Shown one piece after another: positions 26,571 to 34,260 of a stretch of DNA of 64,000 bases. Numbering within the stretch: the first letter of the stretch is position 1; every line of letters starts with the position of its first letter. The notes under the pieces were generated by a model that was not told the origin of the DNA, made no database searches, and saw nothing but the letters and a program-made list of their open reading frames with translations. The stretch spans positions 2,294,001 through 2,358,000 of the forward strand of contig NC_010506.1 of the NCBI RefSeq assembly GCF_000019525.1. Direction: 5' to 3'. The DNA is from Shewanella woodyi ATCC 51908 (GTDB lineage Bacteria > Pseudomonadota > Gammaproteobacteria > Enterobacterales > Shewanellaceae). Both the position numbers and the translations under genes were made by a program.

Positions 26571-28369
26571 TGAGCGCGTTTGAGAAGATGCATCACCAAG
26601 ACTTGCCCTTAAACGGTAAACTTGAGATCAATGCTGGACAGTATTCTCATCGCGGAGTGAAGCAAGTAAATGAAGATGCGATAGGGATCCGTATTCCCGA
26701 TGGGTTAATGCTTACCACCAAGGGAGCAGTATCTGTGATCTGTGATGGAGTGAGTGCCGCTGAGGCCGCTGAAAAAGCCAGTCATATCAGTGTGACTAAC
26801 TTTATCTCAGATTACTATTCAACCCCAGATACTTGGGGAGTCAAGCGTGCAAGCTCTCAAGTGTTAACGGCCTTAAATCGCTGGTTATTTGGCTTAGGGC
26901 AAGATTATCGTGATGCGAGAAAAGGCTATGTGAGCACCTTCACCGCACTTATTTTTAAGTCATGTAGTGCTCATCTACTACATGTGGGTGATTCACGGGC
27001 TTATCGTTTTCGACATGGGGAGCTAGAGCGAATAAGCCGTGATCATATTAGCGTACTGAATGCCAATAAGCGTTATTTAGCTAGGGCTCTTGGGTTAGAT
27101 GTGAAACTGGATGTGGACTATCGTCAGTTAGCGCTTCAGAGTCAGGACTATTACCTGTTAACCACTGATGGCGTCCATGATCTATTTACCGATAGTGAGC
27201 TGAGTGAAGTCTTGAGTCTATGGTTAAATGAAACTCAAGAGGCTAGAGAGGTGCACTTCAGATCAGAGCTCGCTGACTTGGCTCTTTTTTGTCGTCATCT
27301 GTGTGAGCTTGCGATTGAAAGGGGGAGTGAAGACAACGTCAGTTGCCAGCTGCTTGGCATTGAGACTTTGCCTTCTCAAGATATTAATGATGTTTATCAG
27401 CAACTCTCTAGCCAGCCTTTCCCACCGCCACTGTCAGTAGGGATGAAATTAGATAATTATCTGATTAAGCAAGTTTTACATCAGAGTCAGCGTAGCCAAG
27501 TCTACCTTGCGGTTAACCAAGAGGGGAGGCAGGTTTGCCTTAAAACCCCCTCTGTTAACTACCTTGATGATGCGGCTTATATTGAGCGATTCATGCTTGA
27601 AAGTTGGATTGGGCATAGGATCCACAGTCCAAATGTAGTCAAGTTACTCGATAGAGACCAGCCAAAATCGGCTCTCTATTATGTGACAGAACATCTCAAT
27701 GGAATGCCCCTTAGTGTATGGATAAGCAGAAACCCGAACCCTTCAATTCAAGAGGTGTTGATGTTGTTAAAGCAGTTAGAATCAGGTGTGCGGGCTTTTC
27801 ATCGTAAAGAGACCCTCCATCAAGATCTTAAACCTGACAATATTCTTCTAACTCAGGAAGGGCAGATTAAAATTATCGACTTCGGTTCCTGTTACATTAA
27901 AGGAGTCGCAGAGATAACGACTCCGCTGCAAAGAGATAGTGTTTTGGGAACAGCTGATTATTCAGCACCTGAAAGTGTGCTGGGTTATCGGGTGAGTAAC
28001 CGTGGGGATCTTTTCTCATTGGCGGTAATCGCATTTGAGATGTTGACAGGAGAGTTGCCTTTTAAGGGAAGGCTAGCGAGATGCCGGACAAAAGCTGATT
28101 ATCAAGACCTTATCTACATTCCCTGCTATGAACTGAATCCTTTAATTCCTACCTGGATAGATCAAACCTTGAAAAGGGCCTTGAGTCTAGATCCAAACCA
28201 TCGACATGGTGATACCTCAGAGTTTATCTATGCGCTACAACAACCCATAGTTGTAAAGGATAAGCGAGAGTTTGAGTTGCCACTTTTGGAAACAAACCCA
28301 GTGATATTTTGGAGGGCGACAACACTTTTTTTTGCACTTTCTACTTTGTTATTACTACTTTTTCTCTAA
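26570..28369 (+). CDS. PP2C phosphatase fused to a Ser/Thr kinase, tail-anchored
   Basis: A 599-residue fusion. Residues about 20-265 are a PP2C phosphatase with the metal-binding motifs SHRGVKQVNEDA, ICDGVS, HVGDSRAYRF, TTDGVHDLF and SEDNVS. Residues about 290-560 are a protein kinase with LHQDLKPDNILL, IIDFGS and SAPES. The glycine loop is replaced by VLHQSQRSQVYLAV, which lacks the GxGxxG glycines, so ATP binding may be altered, although the VAIK-type lysine is kept in VCLKTP. A hydrophobic tail of about 20 residues at the very end should anchor it in the inner membrane. Kinase genes are known neighbours of nir/nas genes (for example PA1782 in Pseudomonas aeruginosa); the target is unknown. 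Confidence 0.9.
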   Translation: MSAFEKMHHQDLPLNGKLEINAGQYSHRGVKQVNEDAIGIRIPDGLMLTTKGAVSVICDGVSAAEAAEKASHISVTNFISDYYSTPDTWGVKRASSQVLTALNRWLFGLGQDYRDARKGYVSTFTALIFKSCSAHLLHVGDSRAYRFRHGELERISRDHISVLNANKRYLARALGLDVKLDVDYRQLALQSQDYYLLTTDGVHDLFTDSELSEVLSLWLNETQEAREVHFRSELADLALFCRHLCELAIERGSEDNVSCQLLGIETLPSQDINDVYQQLSSQPFPPPLSVGMKLDNYLIKQVLHQSQRSQVYLAVNQEGRQVCLKTPSVNYLDDAAYIERFMLESWIGHRIHSPNVVKLLDRDQPKSALYYVTEHLNGMPLSVWISRNPNPSIQEVLMLLKQLESGVRAFHRKETLHQDLKPDNILLTQEGQIKIIDFGSCYIKGVAEITTPLQRDSVLGTADYSAPESVLGYRVSNRGDLFSLAVIAFEMLTGELPFKGRLARCRTKADYQDLIYIPCYELNPLIPTWIDQTLKRALSLDPNHRHGDTSEFIYALQQPIVVKDKREFELPLLETNPVIFWRATTLFFALSTLLLLLFL

Positions 28370-28528
28370 TTAATAGTAATAGTTAGCAGACTTTAATTTA
28401 AGTTGAACAGCTATTATTCGTAGCAATTTTTATGTAGGGTTAGTCAATGTTTTTACTACTTTCAAAGTCTCTGAAAACATTTTTGTATAGAGAATGTAGT
28501 GATAAGTCGCCAAAGGAGTGGGTCTATT

Positions 28529-29695
28529 ATGAGAGTGAACGCTGTTTGTATTATCTGGGTGTTGAGCTGTATTTTACTTTTAGGCTGCAGTAATAGAGCC
28601 GTAACTCCTCCTAAACCGAGTTACCCAAATACCAACGATCTGCTGTTTAGTTCAGATACAACCTCAATTCCTAGTTTTGATAGTTTAATACAATTTACGT
28701 CATCTCAAGTGGAAGATATATATCGATTTGTTGAAAAAGAAGACATTACCCAACTTCCGGTAAATGAGCAGGCTCATCAATACGTCGCAAAAAAGTTAGT
28801 TAACTTTAATTATGAAGGGAAAAATTTATCTGCTGCTGAAGCGATGGCGACAGGGAGAGGTAACTGCATGACCTTGGCTCTGCTGACTTATGCTGTAGCA
28901 AAAGAGCTCAATGTCGGTGTAGTTTTTCAAGTTATGCATACGGCGCCTATGCTTCAGGAGATCAGGTCTAATTTGGCGGTCACATCAGATCATGTGCGAA
29001 CGTTTCTTTATGAGGAGGATAAAAGCAGTAGTAAAGGTTTTTATCTCTCTGGTAGAGACTACGCGATAATGGACTATTTTCCTGATAGTTACGATAGAGG
29101 TGGAGCTTTTATTGATGAAAGCCAATTTATTGCCATGTATTACCGAAACTTAGCGGCTGATGCCTTACTTGATAATGATCTGGCTCTTTCATTTGCACTG
29201 TTAAAGCAAGGAGCAAGCTATGCACCTGATTATGCACCTCTGCTTAATATGATGGCTGTTGTACATCGAAGAGCGGGTGATGAAAAGACCGCTGAGGAGT
29301 TTTATCTGTATGGAATGGAGGTGGCTAAATCTAAGATCACTCTCTTGAGCAATTATCACCATTTACTGACCTCTCAAGGAAAGGTTGATTCTGCAAATGA
29401 GATAAAGAGAACCTTACTTTTTCTCGATGATCCAACACCCTATAACTGGTACCTGCTTGGTAGGAGTTCGCTTAAGGAGGGAGATTACTTTAGTGCAATT
29501 ATCTATCTGGAAAAGTTTTTAGAAAATAGTCCATATTATCACCAAGCATATATAGAGTTAGCCAGTGCTCAGCATGCTTTGGGGAAAACCTATGCTGCTG
29601 AAAAATCGTTAAAAACGGCTTTGGAATATACATATCTTTCTAACACTCAACGTCTATATCAGGCTAAATTAACTTGGCTTAAACAAAGTCGGTAG
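28529..29695 (+). CDS. Lipoprotein with transglutaminase-like domain and TPR repeats
   Basis: A 388-residue predicted lipoprotein. The start ATG at 28529 is chosen because AAAGGAG lies at 28512-28518. The signal sequence ends in a lipobox (LLLGC), so it should be lipid-anchored in the envelope. Residues about 95-200 resemble a transglutaminase-like cysteine protease fold: GRGNCMTLALL carries the cysteine, TSDHVRTF a histidine and DYFPDSYD an aspartate. Residues about 210-385 are TPR helices. It follows the kinase/phosphatase gene by 160 bases on the same strand without a clear terminator, so it may be read with the nir operon, though that is inference. The substrate is unknown. Confidence 0.78.
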   Translation: MRVNAVCIIWVLSCILLLGCSNRAVTPPKPSYPNTNDLLFSSDTTSIPSFDSLIQFTSSQVEDIYRFVEKEDITQLPVNEQAHQYVAKKLVNFNYEGKNLSAAEAMATGRGNCMTLALLTYAVAKELNVGVVFQVMHTAPMLQEIRSNLAVTSDHVRTFLYEEDKSSSKGFYLSGRDYAIMDYFPDSYDRGGAFIDESQFIAMYYRNLAADALLDNDLALSFALLKQGASYAPDYAPLLNMMAVVHRRAGDEKTAEEFYLYGMEVAKSKITLLSNYHHLLTSQGKVDSANEIKRTLLFLDDPTPYNWYLLGRSSLKEGDYFSAIIYLEKFLENSPYYHQAYIELASAQHALGKTYAAEKSLKTALEYTYLSNTQRLYQAKLTWLKQSR

Positions 29696-30101
29696 AATGA
29701 GTATTCCAGAGGGGTTAGTAGTTAAGTATTAGGTCTAAGGTAAAAATAGCAGTTTTGTATGACAAGCTTAATACTTTATGCTGACGATGTTGTTATCTAT
29801 CCCCATCATAATATTGAGATAATGGTTATATAGGACCGTGAAAATTTATACAGGGTTTATTTGCAAGAAAAGTTGCTACGCATTTTATACAAGTGATATT
29901 TCATCAGGACTATGAAATTTTCTTGTTGATAGCACATGAAAGTTAACGTTCAACACGATAATTTTTTTGGGGCATTCTTTTCTTTTTTTGTTCATCAACA
30001 AAATATAATGTGTAGGTTACTAGATTTTTTGGTATAACTTACAAGTTGTTGCTCTAGGGCAGTTTAAGACGCATTAGTTTTGTCGACATGGAGTCAGCAG
30101 T
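29696..30101. other. AT-rich intergenic region, no feature recognised
   Basis: About 400 bases between the lipoprotein gene and the LuxR-type regulator. I see no ORF with a ribosome site, RNA gene or repeat. Its length suggests a complex promoter for the regulator, as is usual for csgD-like genes, but no specific site could be identified. Confidence 0.4.
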
Positions 30102-30734
30102 ATGTTCAAAGTTATAAACTGGGTAGTTATTTCTCGTTCTAATCTTCTCACTGATCTATTGGACACACGCTGGCCTCAAGAATTTTTAGTAAAACTACTT
30201 AAAATTCCTCCAGAAAAAGCGGAGCTCGAAGTGTCTGGTGGTAACTTCTCCTTAGTTATCATAGATCTATCAACTGTGGATATTCAAAAAGCTTACCAAA
30301 TTCAGCGCTTTGTTGAAAAAAAGCTATCGGCAAGAGTTGTCTTCCTTCATTTTCCTCGACAAATTGATGCTCGTTTCCTGATCCATCCGACTGTGACTGC
30401 AGGCGTATTTTTCTGTGATGCAGCACTTGACGCGATTGGCCATGGTTTGGGAAATATTTTGAGGGGACAATCGGTTATACCTGCTGAGCTGTCAGAGCAA
30501 AAACAGGATAATCAATCGCAGGTTGAGGGAAGTGAGAGCTTAACTATAAGAGAGCGTGAGGTTTTACAAGCACTGCTAAGTGGCAGTACTAATGTCGATA
30601 TTGCTAATCAGCTTTTTGTTAGTGAAAGTACGATAAAGACTCACCTTTACCGTGCTTTTAGAAAGATAGGTGTATCGAGCCGTGGTCAAGCGATTGCGTG
30701 GGCACAGACACACCTGCATGAAGTGCAACATTAA
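30102..30734 (+). CDS. LuxR/CsgD-like transcriptional regulator
   Basis: A 210-residue regulator. The C-terminal 65 residues are a LuxR-type helix-turn-helix (LTIREREVLQALLSGSTNVD then SESTIKTHLYRAFRKIG). The N-terminal 130 residues have the outline of a receiver, but the usual cluster of acidic residues is lacking (VVISRSN after strand 1), as in CsgD and VpsT, so ligand binding such as cyclic di-GMP or constitutive activity is possible. Targets are unknown; biofilm or curli control would be a guess from family resemblance. A hairpin follows at 30754. Confidence 0.82.
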   Translation: MFKVINWVVISRSNLLTDLLDTRWPQEFLVKLLKIPPEKAELEVSGGNFSLVIIDLSTVDIQKAYQIQRFVEKKLSARVVFLHFPRQIDARFLIHPTVTAGVFFCDAALDAIGHGLGNILRGQSVIPAELSEQKQDNQSQVEGSESLTIREREVLQALLSGSTNVDIANQLFVSESTIKTHLYRAFRKIGVSSRGQAIAWAQTHLHEVQH

Positions 30735-30753
30735 ATCAACTCTATCCATTTAT

Positions 30754-30785
30754 TCACATTTGCCAAGTTTTTATGGCAAATGTGA
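30754..30785 (+). terminator. Hairpin after the LuxR-type regulator
   Basis: TCACATTTGCCA and TGGCAAATGTGA form a perfect 12-bp stem with an 8-base T-rich loop, 20 bases after the stop. There is no T run after it, so it may be a poor intrinsic terminator or a transcript stabiliser. Confidence 0.45.
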
Positions 30786-30925
30786 TTAACTGCGTCCTAT
30801 CTACACTTCTCAGCATCATATTCCACGATTTATCTGTACCATTGCTCAATGGATTAACCCTCTTTTAATGGAGGGCGGATTCGTTGGGAGTAGATTCATC
30901 GGTCATAGTCAAATTTGATATCATG

Positions 30926-30978
30926 ACTACACATGTGTATAGTTGCGTTTAAATCTGTAGTTATACATGTGTGTAGCT
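30926..30978. promoter_or_regulatory. Two palindromic operator candidates before the exported His-rich protein gene
   Basis: ACTACACATGTGTATAGT (30926-30943) is a near-perfect palindrome, and a related sequence, TTATACATGTGTGTAGCT, lies at 30961-30978. A similar motif, TATACAATTGTGTA, precedes the TetR-like gene at 31943-31956. Shared palindromes before a TetR gene and its neighbour are the usual sign of its operators. Binding is inferred. Confidence 0.55.
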
Positions 30979-31022
30979 ACTGTGTTTGCTACTAATCTAT
31001 TTAGATGTTTTTGGAGTTGACT

Positions 31023-31394
31023 ATGATAAAGAAGACTATTTTGACCATTTATACCTCCTCATTACTAGCTGTTGTGGCGTATTCATTACCAATGACAGTG
31101 AGCGCTGCAACTGTAGGTTGCGAGCGTGCTGGTGGGGTGAAGTGTCAACGTGTCGCACCTAAACGTATTGTCCGTACTCCAGTTGTAGCACCTGTGATCG
31201 TGGTACCTAAGCACCATAAACATTATCACTCTTTTCACTCTCCTATGTTAACGGCGATGGGAATTGCAGTTGTGCTTAATGCGGCAGGGGAGGTAGTCAC
31301 TGAAAAGGGTCAGCAAGTTATTGTGTTAGGCGAAGGGAATGAAGTCAGTAACGTTTATGAAAAAGAGGGTGTTGTGTATATCGTTAAGGCCTAA
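31023..31394 (+). CDS. Small exported His-rich protein of unknown function
   Basis: A 123-residue protein with a signal peptide (KK start, hydrophobic core, likely cut after VSA). The mature part has two cysteines near its start (VGCERAGGVKCQR), a short His-rich run (HHKHYHSFHS) and a C-terminal beta-rich part ending VYEKEGVVYIVKA. The ATG at 31023 has GGAG at 31014-31017; the frame also opens at 31005. I do not recognise a characterised family. The cysteines and histidines could bind metal. Two operator-like palindromes lie 45-97 bases upstream, and a TetR-like gene converges on it. Confidence 0.7.
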   Translation: MIKKTILTIYTSSLLAVVAYSLPMTVSAATVGCERAGGVKCQRVAPKRIVRTPVVAPVIVVPKHHKHYHSFHSPMLTAMGIAVVLNAAGEVVTEKGQQVIVLGEGNEVSNVYEKEGVVYIVKA

Positions 31395-31407
31395 TGGTTG
31401 CAGGGAG

Positions 31408-31448
31408 CTATATGAAGCCTTTCATTGTAAATAAAAGGCTTCATATAG
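31408..31448. terminator. Hairpin between convergent genes
   Basis: CTATATGAAGCCTTT and AAAGGCTTCATATAG form a perfect 15-bp stem with an 11-base loop, between the stops of the exported protein and the TetR-like gene. It probably ends transcription in both directions, although T runs are short. Confidence 0.6.
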
Positions 31449-31459
31449 AGGGGATTAGT

Positions 31460-31873
31460 TTACGCAGCGTTAATTCGCTCTTGATTGAGAAAATTAAAAC
31501 CTTGTTTCAGGAATGAAAACTGCTCAACATCTGGAAGAGATTGAACGGCATCTAGCATATGGTTGAATGCTGAATCTATCATTAGTCTATCTGAAAGTTT
31601 TAAGTAGTTATAAACAACGGGTCTTAATACGACGGTGAAATCACTGGTCATCTCTGTGTATCTTTGCTCGTTAACTGCTGAGGTATTTTGAACTAGCTCC
31701 CTCATACACAGTGCAGCAAGTAGAGAATTTTTATCGCTGAAAGATTGGTATTGAGCGGCCCTTGAGTAGCCGGCTTTTTTGTGAACATCAGACATATTCA
31801 AAGCGATCATACCATGCTCTTTTATCAGGTCAGTTGCCGCGTTTAATAGTGCAGTCTCTTTATCCGTTAGCAT
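31460..31873 (-). CDS. Short TetR-like transcriptional regulator
   Basis: A 137-residue protein whose first 50 residues match the TetR DNA-binding domain (ATDLIKEHGMIALNMSDVHK then AGYSRAAQYQSFSDKNSLL). TetR proteins are usually about 190-220 residues, so the ligand domain here is short (helices to residue 137) and the gene could be a reduced family member. The start ATG at 31873 is kept because the HTH begins at once. It converges on the exported His-rich protein gene, and both genes have similar palindromes upstream, so it probably regulates itself and that neighbour. Confidence 0.78.
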   Translation of the reverse strand: MLTDKETALLNAATDLIKEHGMIALNMSDVHKKAGYSRAAQYQSFSDKNSLLAALCMRELVQNTSAVNEQRYTEMTSDFTVVLRPVVYNYLKLSDRLMIDSAFNHMLDAVQSLPDVEQFSFLKQGFNFLNQERINAA

Positions 31874-31942
31874 ATTGCTATCTCAAATGTTTTATTAGCC
31901 TAAGATTCTATGCTCTTACACTCTATTGTCAATGTTAATGTA

Positions 31943-31956
31943 TATACAATTGTGTA
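31943..31956. promoter_or_regulatory. Candidate TetR operator upstream of its own gene
   Basis: TATACAATTGTGTA resembles TATACATGTGTGTA at 30963-30976 and lies 70 bases before the TetR-like start. The placement suggests autoregulation. Confidence 0.45.
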
Positions 31957-32138
31957 ACTGTTAATCAATGTGGGGGGACGTGTCGTTTGCGTGACTATGA
32001 TTTTGGTAGAGTTTATAGATATGTTTGTAACTTTTTAGGATAAACGGCGTCTTCTTTTTCAAGATGAGTTATCAGATACTCACAATGTGATTAATTACAG
32101 GTATACTCCTACTATTCCATGATTGAGAGGACAGGCAA

Positions 32139-32495
32139 GTGGCCGAAGAAACCATTTTCAGTAAAATTATACGTCGAGAGATCCCTGCTGATATCTTATT
32201 CCAAGATGAATTAGTCACCGCATTTCGTGATATTAATGCCCAGGCGCCGAGCCATATTCTTATCATTCCCAATCATCTTATTCCAACAGTGAATGATGTC
32301 AAAGCATCAGATGAGAAAGCACTGGGACGTATGATGACCGTTGCCGCTAAATTGGCGGAGGAGGAGGGAATAGCTGAGGATGGGTACCGTCTTATTATGA
32401 ATTGCAATAAACATGGGGGACAGGAGGTTTATCATATTCATATGCATCTTGTAGGCGGTAGGCCTCTAGGCCGAATGTTAGCAGCTAAGAAATAG
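32139..32495 (+). CDS. hinT: HIT-family purine nucleoside phosphoramidase (HinT)
   Basis: A 118-residue HIT protein. It has the histidine triad HIHMHLVGG near the C terminus, the [16 protein letters not shown] strand and the C-terminal GRPLGRML. It hydrolyses nucleoside phosphoramidates such as AMP-lysine. The start is GTG at 32139 with GAGAGGACAG upstream. As in E. coli, it lies near a YcfL-like lipoprotein gene and a thiamine-kinase-like gene, though other genes are inserted here. Confidence 0.95.
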   Translation: MAEETIFSKIIRREIPADILFQDELVTAFRDINAQAPSHILIIPNHLIPTVNDVKASDEKALGRMMTVAAKLAEEEGIAEDGYRLIMNCNKHGGQEVYHIHMHLVGGRPLGRMLAAKK

Positions 32496-32511
32496 GCGTG
32501 AGTGCTACCCT

Positions 32512-33510
32512 ATGAAGGTTAATCCTGATTTTTTCCCGCTCACTCAACTTGCCACACGCTTTGTTGATCAGCTAGCGCAGTGCCGCCGTCTAAACCTTAG
32601 GGTGCATGAGGCCAGTGAACATCACGTGTTGATTGAGCTGCCCTATGCCCATGAATTAGTGGGGTATCCGGATACGGGAGTGATTCACGGCGGAGTGATC
32701 ACAACCTTGATGGATACGGCAAGTGGCAGCGCAGTGGTTTGCTCTATCTTTGATAAATATCAGGCGTTAGAGCTTTCTCCAACCTTAGATCTGCGGGTTG
32801 ATTATATGAAACCTGCCGATCCCAATAAGCCTGTTTATGGCTTTGCTGAGTGCTATAAAATATCTTCTAGTGTTGCGTTTACACGTGGGATTGCTTATCA
32901 AGATTCAATTGATGATCCCATTGCCCATGCAGTCGGTTCTTTTATGCGTATCAGTCCGGAGATGATTGGGGATGAGTTTCGTCAAGCTTTGATCGGCGAG
33001 GAGGTCACTTCTCTATCTGATGCGTTACCAGACAGCGAGCAGTGCGTGCAGGAGCCGATTGTCGCAACAGCCCCTCAACTCGATGTAAAAGAGATAGTAA
33101 AAAAAGCCACCGAGCTGAATGACTTTAGCCACCTCTTATCCCATGTTCCCTATACCGATTTTATTGGTATGTCTGTGGAGCGATTCGGTGATGAGCTAGT
33201 TTTCAGACTGCCAGCAAAAGATGACAATATAGGTAACCCTATCCTCCCAGCTATTCACGGTGGCGTGATTGCTGGGTTTATGGAGATGTCGGCAATTGTT
33301 CAGCTTATGGTGTTTATGCACACAAGTAAGGTGCCTAAGGTAGTTGATTTTTCGATTGATTACTTAAGAGCTGGGTATCATAAAGACACGTTTGCTGAGT
33401 GTAAAATTACCCGACAGGGGCGCAGGGTGGCCAATGTGAGCATCAATTGTTGGCAAACGAACCGTAAAAAGCTGATTGCTACAGCAAGGGCTCATTTTTT
33501 GATTGATTAA
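32512..33510 (+). CDS. Two-domain hotdog thioesterase-like protein
   Basis: A 332-residue protein made of two PaaI-type hotdog domains. Domain 1 (about residues 15-150) has VIHGGVITTLMDTASGSAVV, and domain 2 (about 200-330) has AIHGGVIAGFMEMSA. HGG followed by an acidic residue on the helix (Asp in domain 1, Glu in domain 2) is the thioesterase catalytic pattern, so both halves could be active on acyl-CoA or acyl-ACP. The halves are joined by a linker of about 50 residues. It starts 16 bases after hinT and is probably cotranscribed. The substrate is unknown. Confidence 0.85.
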   Translation: MKVNPDFFPLTQLATRFVDQLAQCRRLNLRVHEASEHHVLIELPYAHELVGYPDTGVIHGGVITTLMDTASGSAVVCSIFDKYQALELSPTLDLRVDYMKPADPNKPVYGFAECYKISSSVAFTRGIAYQDSIDDPIAHAVGSFMRISPEMIGDEFRQALIGEEVTSLSDALPDSEQCVQEPIVATAPQLDVKEIVKKATELNDFSHLLSHVPYTDFIGMSVERFGDELVFRLPAKDDNIGNPILPAIHGGVIAGFMEMSAIVQLMVFMHTSKVPKVVDFSIDYLRAGYHKDTFAECKITRQGRRVANVSINCWQTNRKKLIATARAHFLID

Positions 33511-33570
33511 TTAAGCGATAAACTCATATTGTCAGTATGAGTTCCTCTACTTTTAAGGATGATAAGTGCA

Positions 33571-33960
33571 ATGAAGAAATTGATAACTATATTAGTGTTA
33601 GGGTTAATGATGACTGCATGTGCCCCTCATACTGCTGGGGTGATGGCAAGCTCCACGGGAGAGGTACGTGTCGACAATGGGTCCTTTGCTGGTGAGGTCA
33701 GTGTTGAGCAACTTAAGTCCCGTCAACAGGGAGGGTTCCTACAGGGATCTGGATTAATCATCAGTAAAGTTGCAACGGATCTGCGGCTTCAATACAAGTT
33801 TACTTGGTATGATATTAACGGTTATACCTTAGATGATGAGGGCAGCGCCTGGAAATCATTAAAGCTCCATGGTAAACAGCAGATGCAGGTGTCAGGCCTT
33901 GCGCCAAATACAGATGCTGTTAGGTATGAGCTTTATGTGAGGAAGGCTTTTTCTAACTAG
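33571..33960 (+). CDS. YcfL-like outer-membrane lipoprotein (DUF1425)
   Basis: A 129-residue lipoprotein with signal KKLITILVLGLMMTAC, lipobox TAC. The mature part is beta-rich (LRLQYKFTWYDINGYTLDDE, then WKSLKLHGKQQMQVSGLAP) and fits the YcfL family. The ATG at 33571 is used because the ribosome site AAGGA overlaps the earlier ATG at 33559. In E. coli ycfL sits after hinT and before lpoB and thiK. A long terminator follows directly. Confidence 0.82.
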   Translation: MKKLITILVLGLMMTACAPHTAGVMASSTGEVRVDNGSFAGEVSVEQLKSRQQGGFLQGSGLIISKVATDLRLQYKFTWYDINGYTLDDEGSAWKSLKLHGKQQMQVSGLAPNTDAVRYELYVRKAFSN

Positions 33961-33982
33961 TTAAAAGCTTATTCGGAGTTAC

Positions 33983-34023
33983 GTAATAAAAAATACCAAC
34001 ATTGAGTTGGTATTTTTTATTAC
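33983..34023. terminator. Long bidirectional-type terminator after the YcfL-like gene
   Basis: GTAATAAAAAATACCAAC and GTTGGTATTTTTTATTAC form a perfect 18-bp stem around an ATTGA loop. The core GC pairs followed by a T run fit an intrinsic terminator. It isolates the hinT operon from the riboswitch-controlled operon that starts about 45 bases later. Confidence 0.9.
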
Positions 34024-34071
34024 GATTGATGCTAGAAGTTTGTCAATAGTTAGTAATATTGATGTATAATC

Positions 34072-34175
34072 GCCGGCGCCAAGGGGTGATGCTGCATATA
34101 ATGCGGCATCTGAGATGTCTTATGACAAACCCTTTGAACCTGATCCGGCTTATACCGGCGTAGGAATGGGCCAAA
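34072..34175 (+). promoter_or_regulatory. TPP (thi-box) riboswitch
   Basis: The conserved thi-box parts are present in order: AAGGGGTGATGC, CTGAGATG, then ACCCTTTGAACCTGATCCGG, TTATACCGGCGTAGGAA. This is the thiamine pyrophosphate aptamer. A -10 box TATAAT at 34065-34070 and TTGTCA at 34040-34045 form a plausible promoter directly before it. About 85 bases separate it from the TonB receptor start; no clear terminator lies there, so it may control translation. It marks the downstream genes as thiamine-related. Confidence 0.95.
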
Positions 34176-34260
34176 TTTTGATCGTTTAAACTAGATCAAA
34201 CACAATATCCTTTCTCGCTTTTCCAATTGCCGGATCTCAAAATAATAATTTGGGGTCCTA

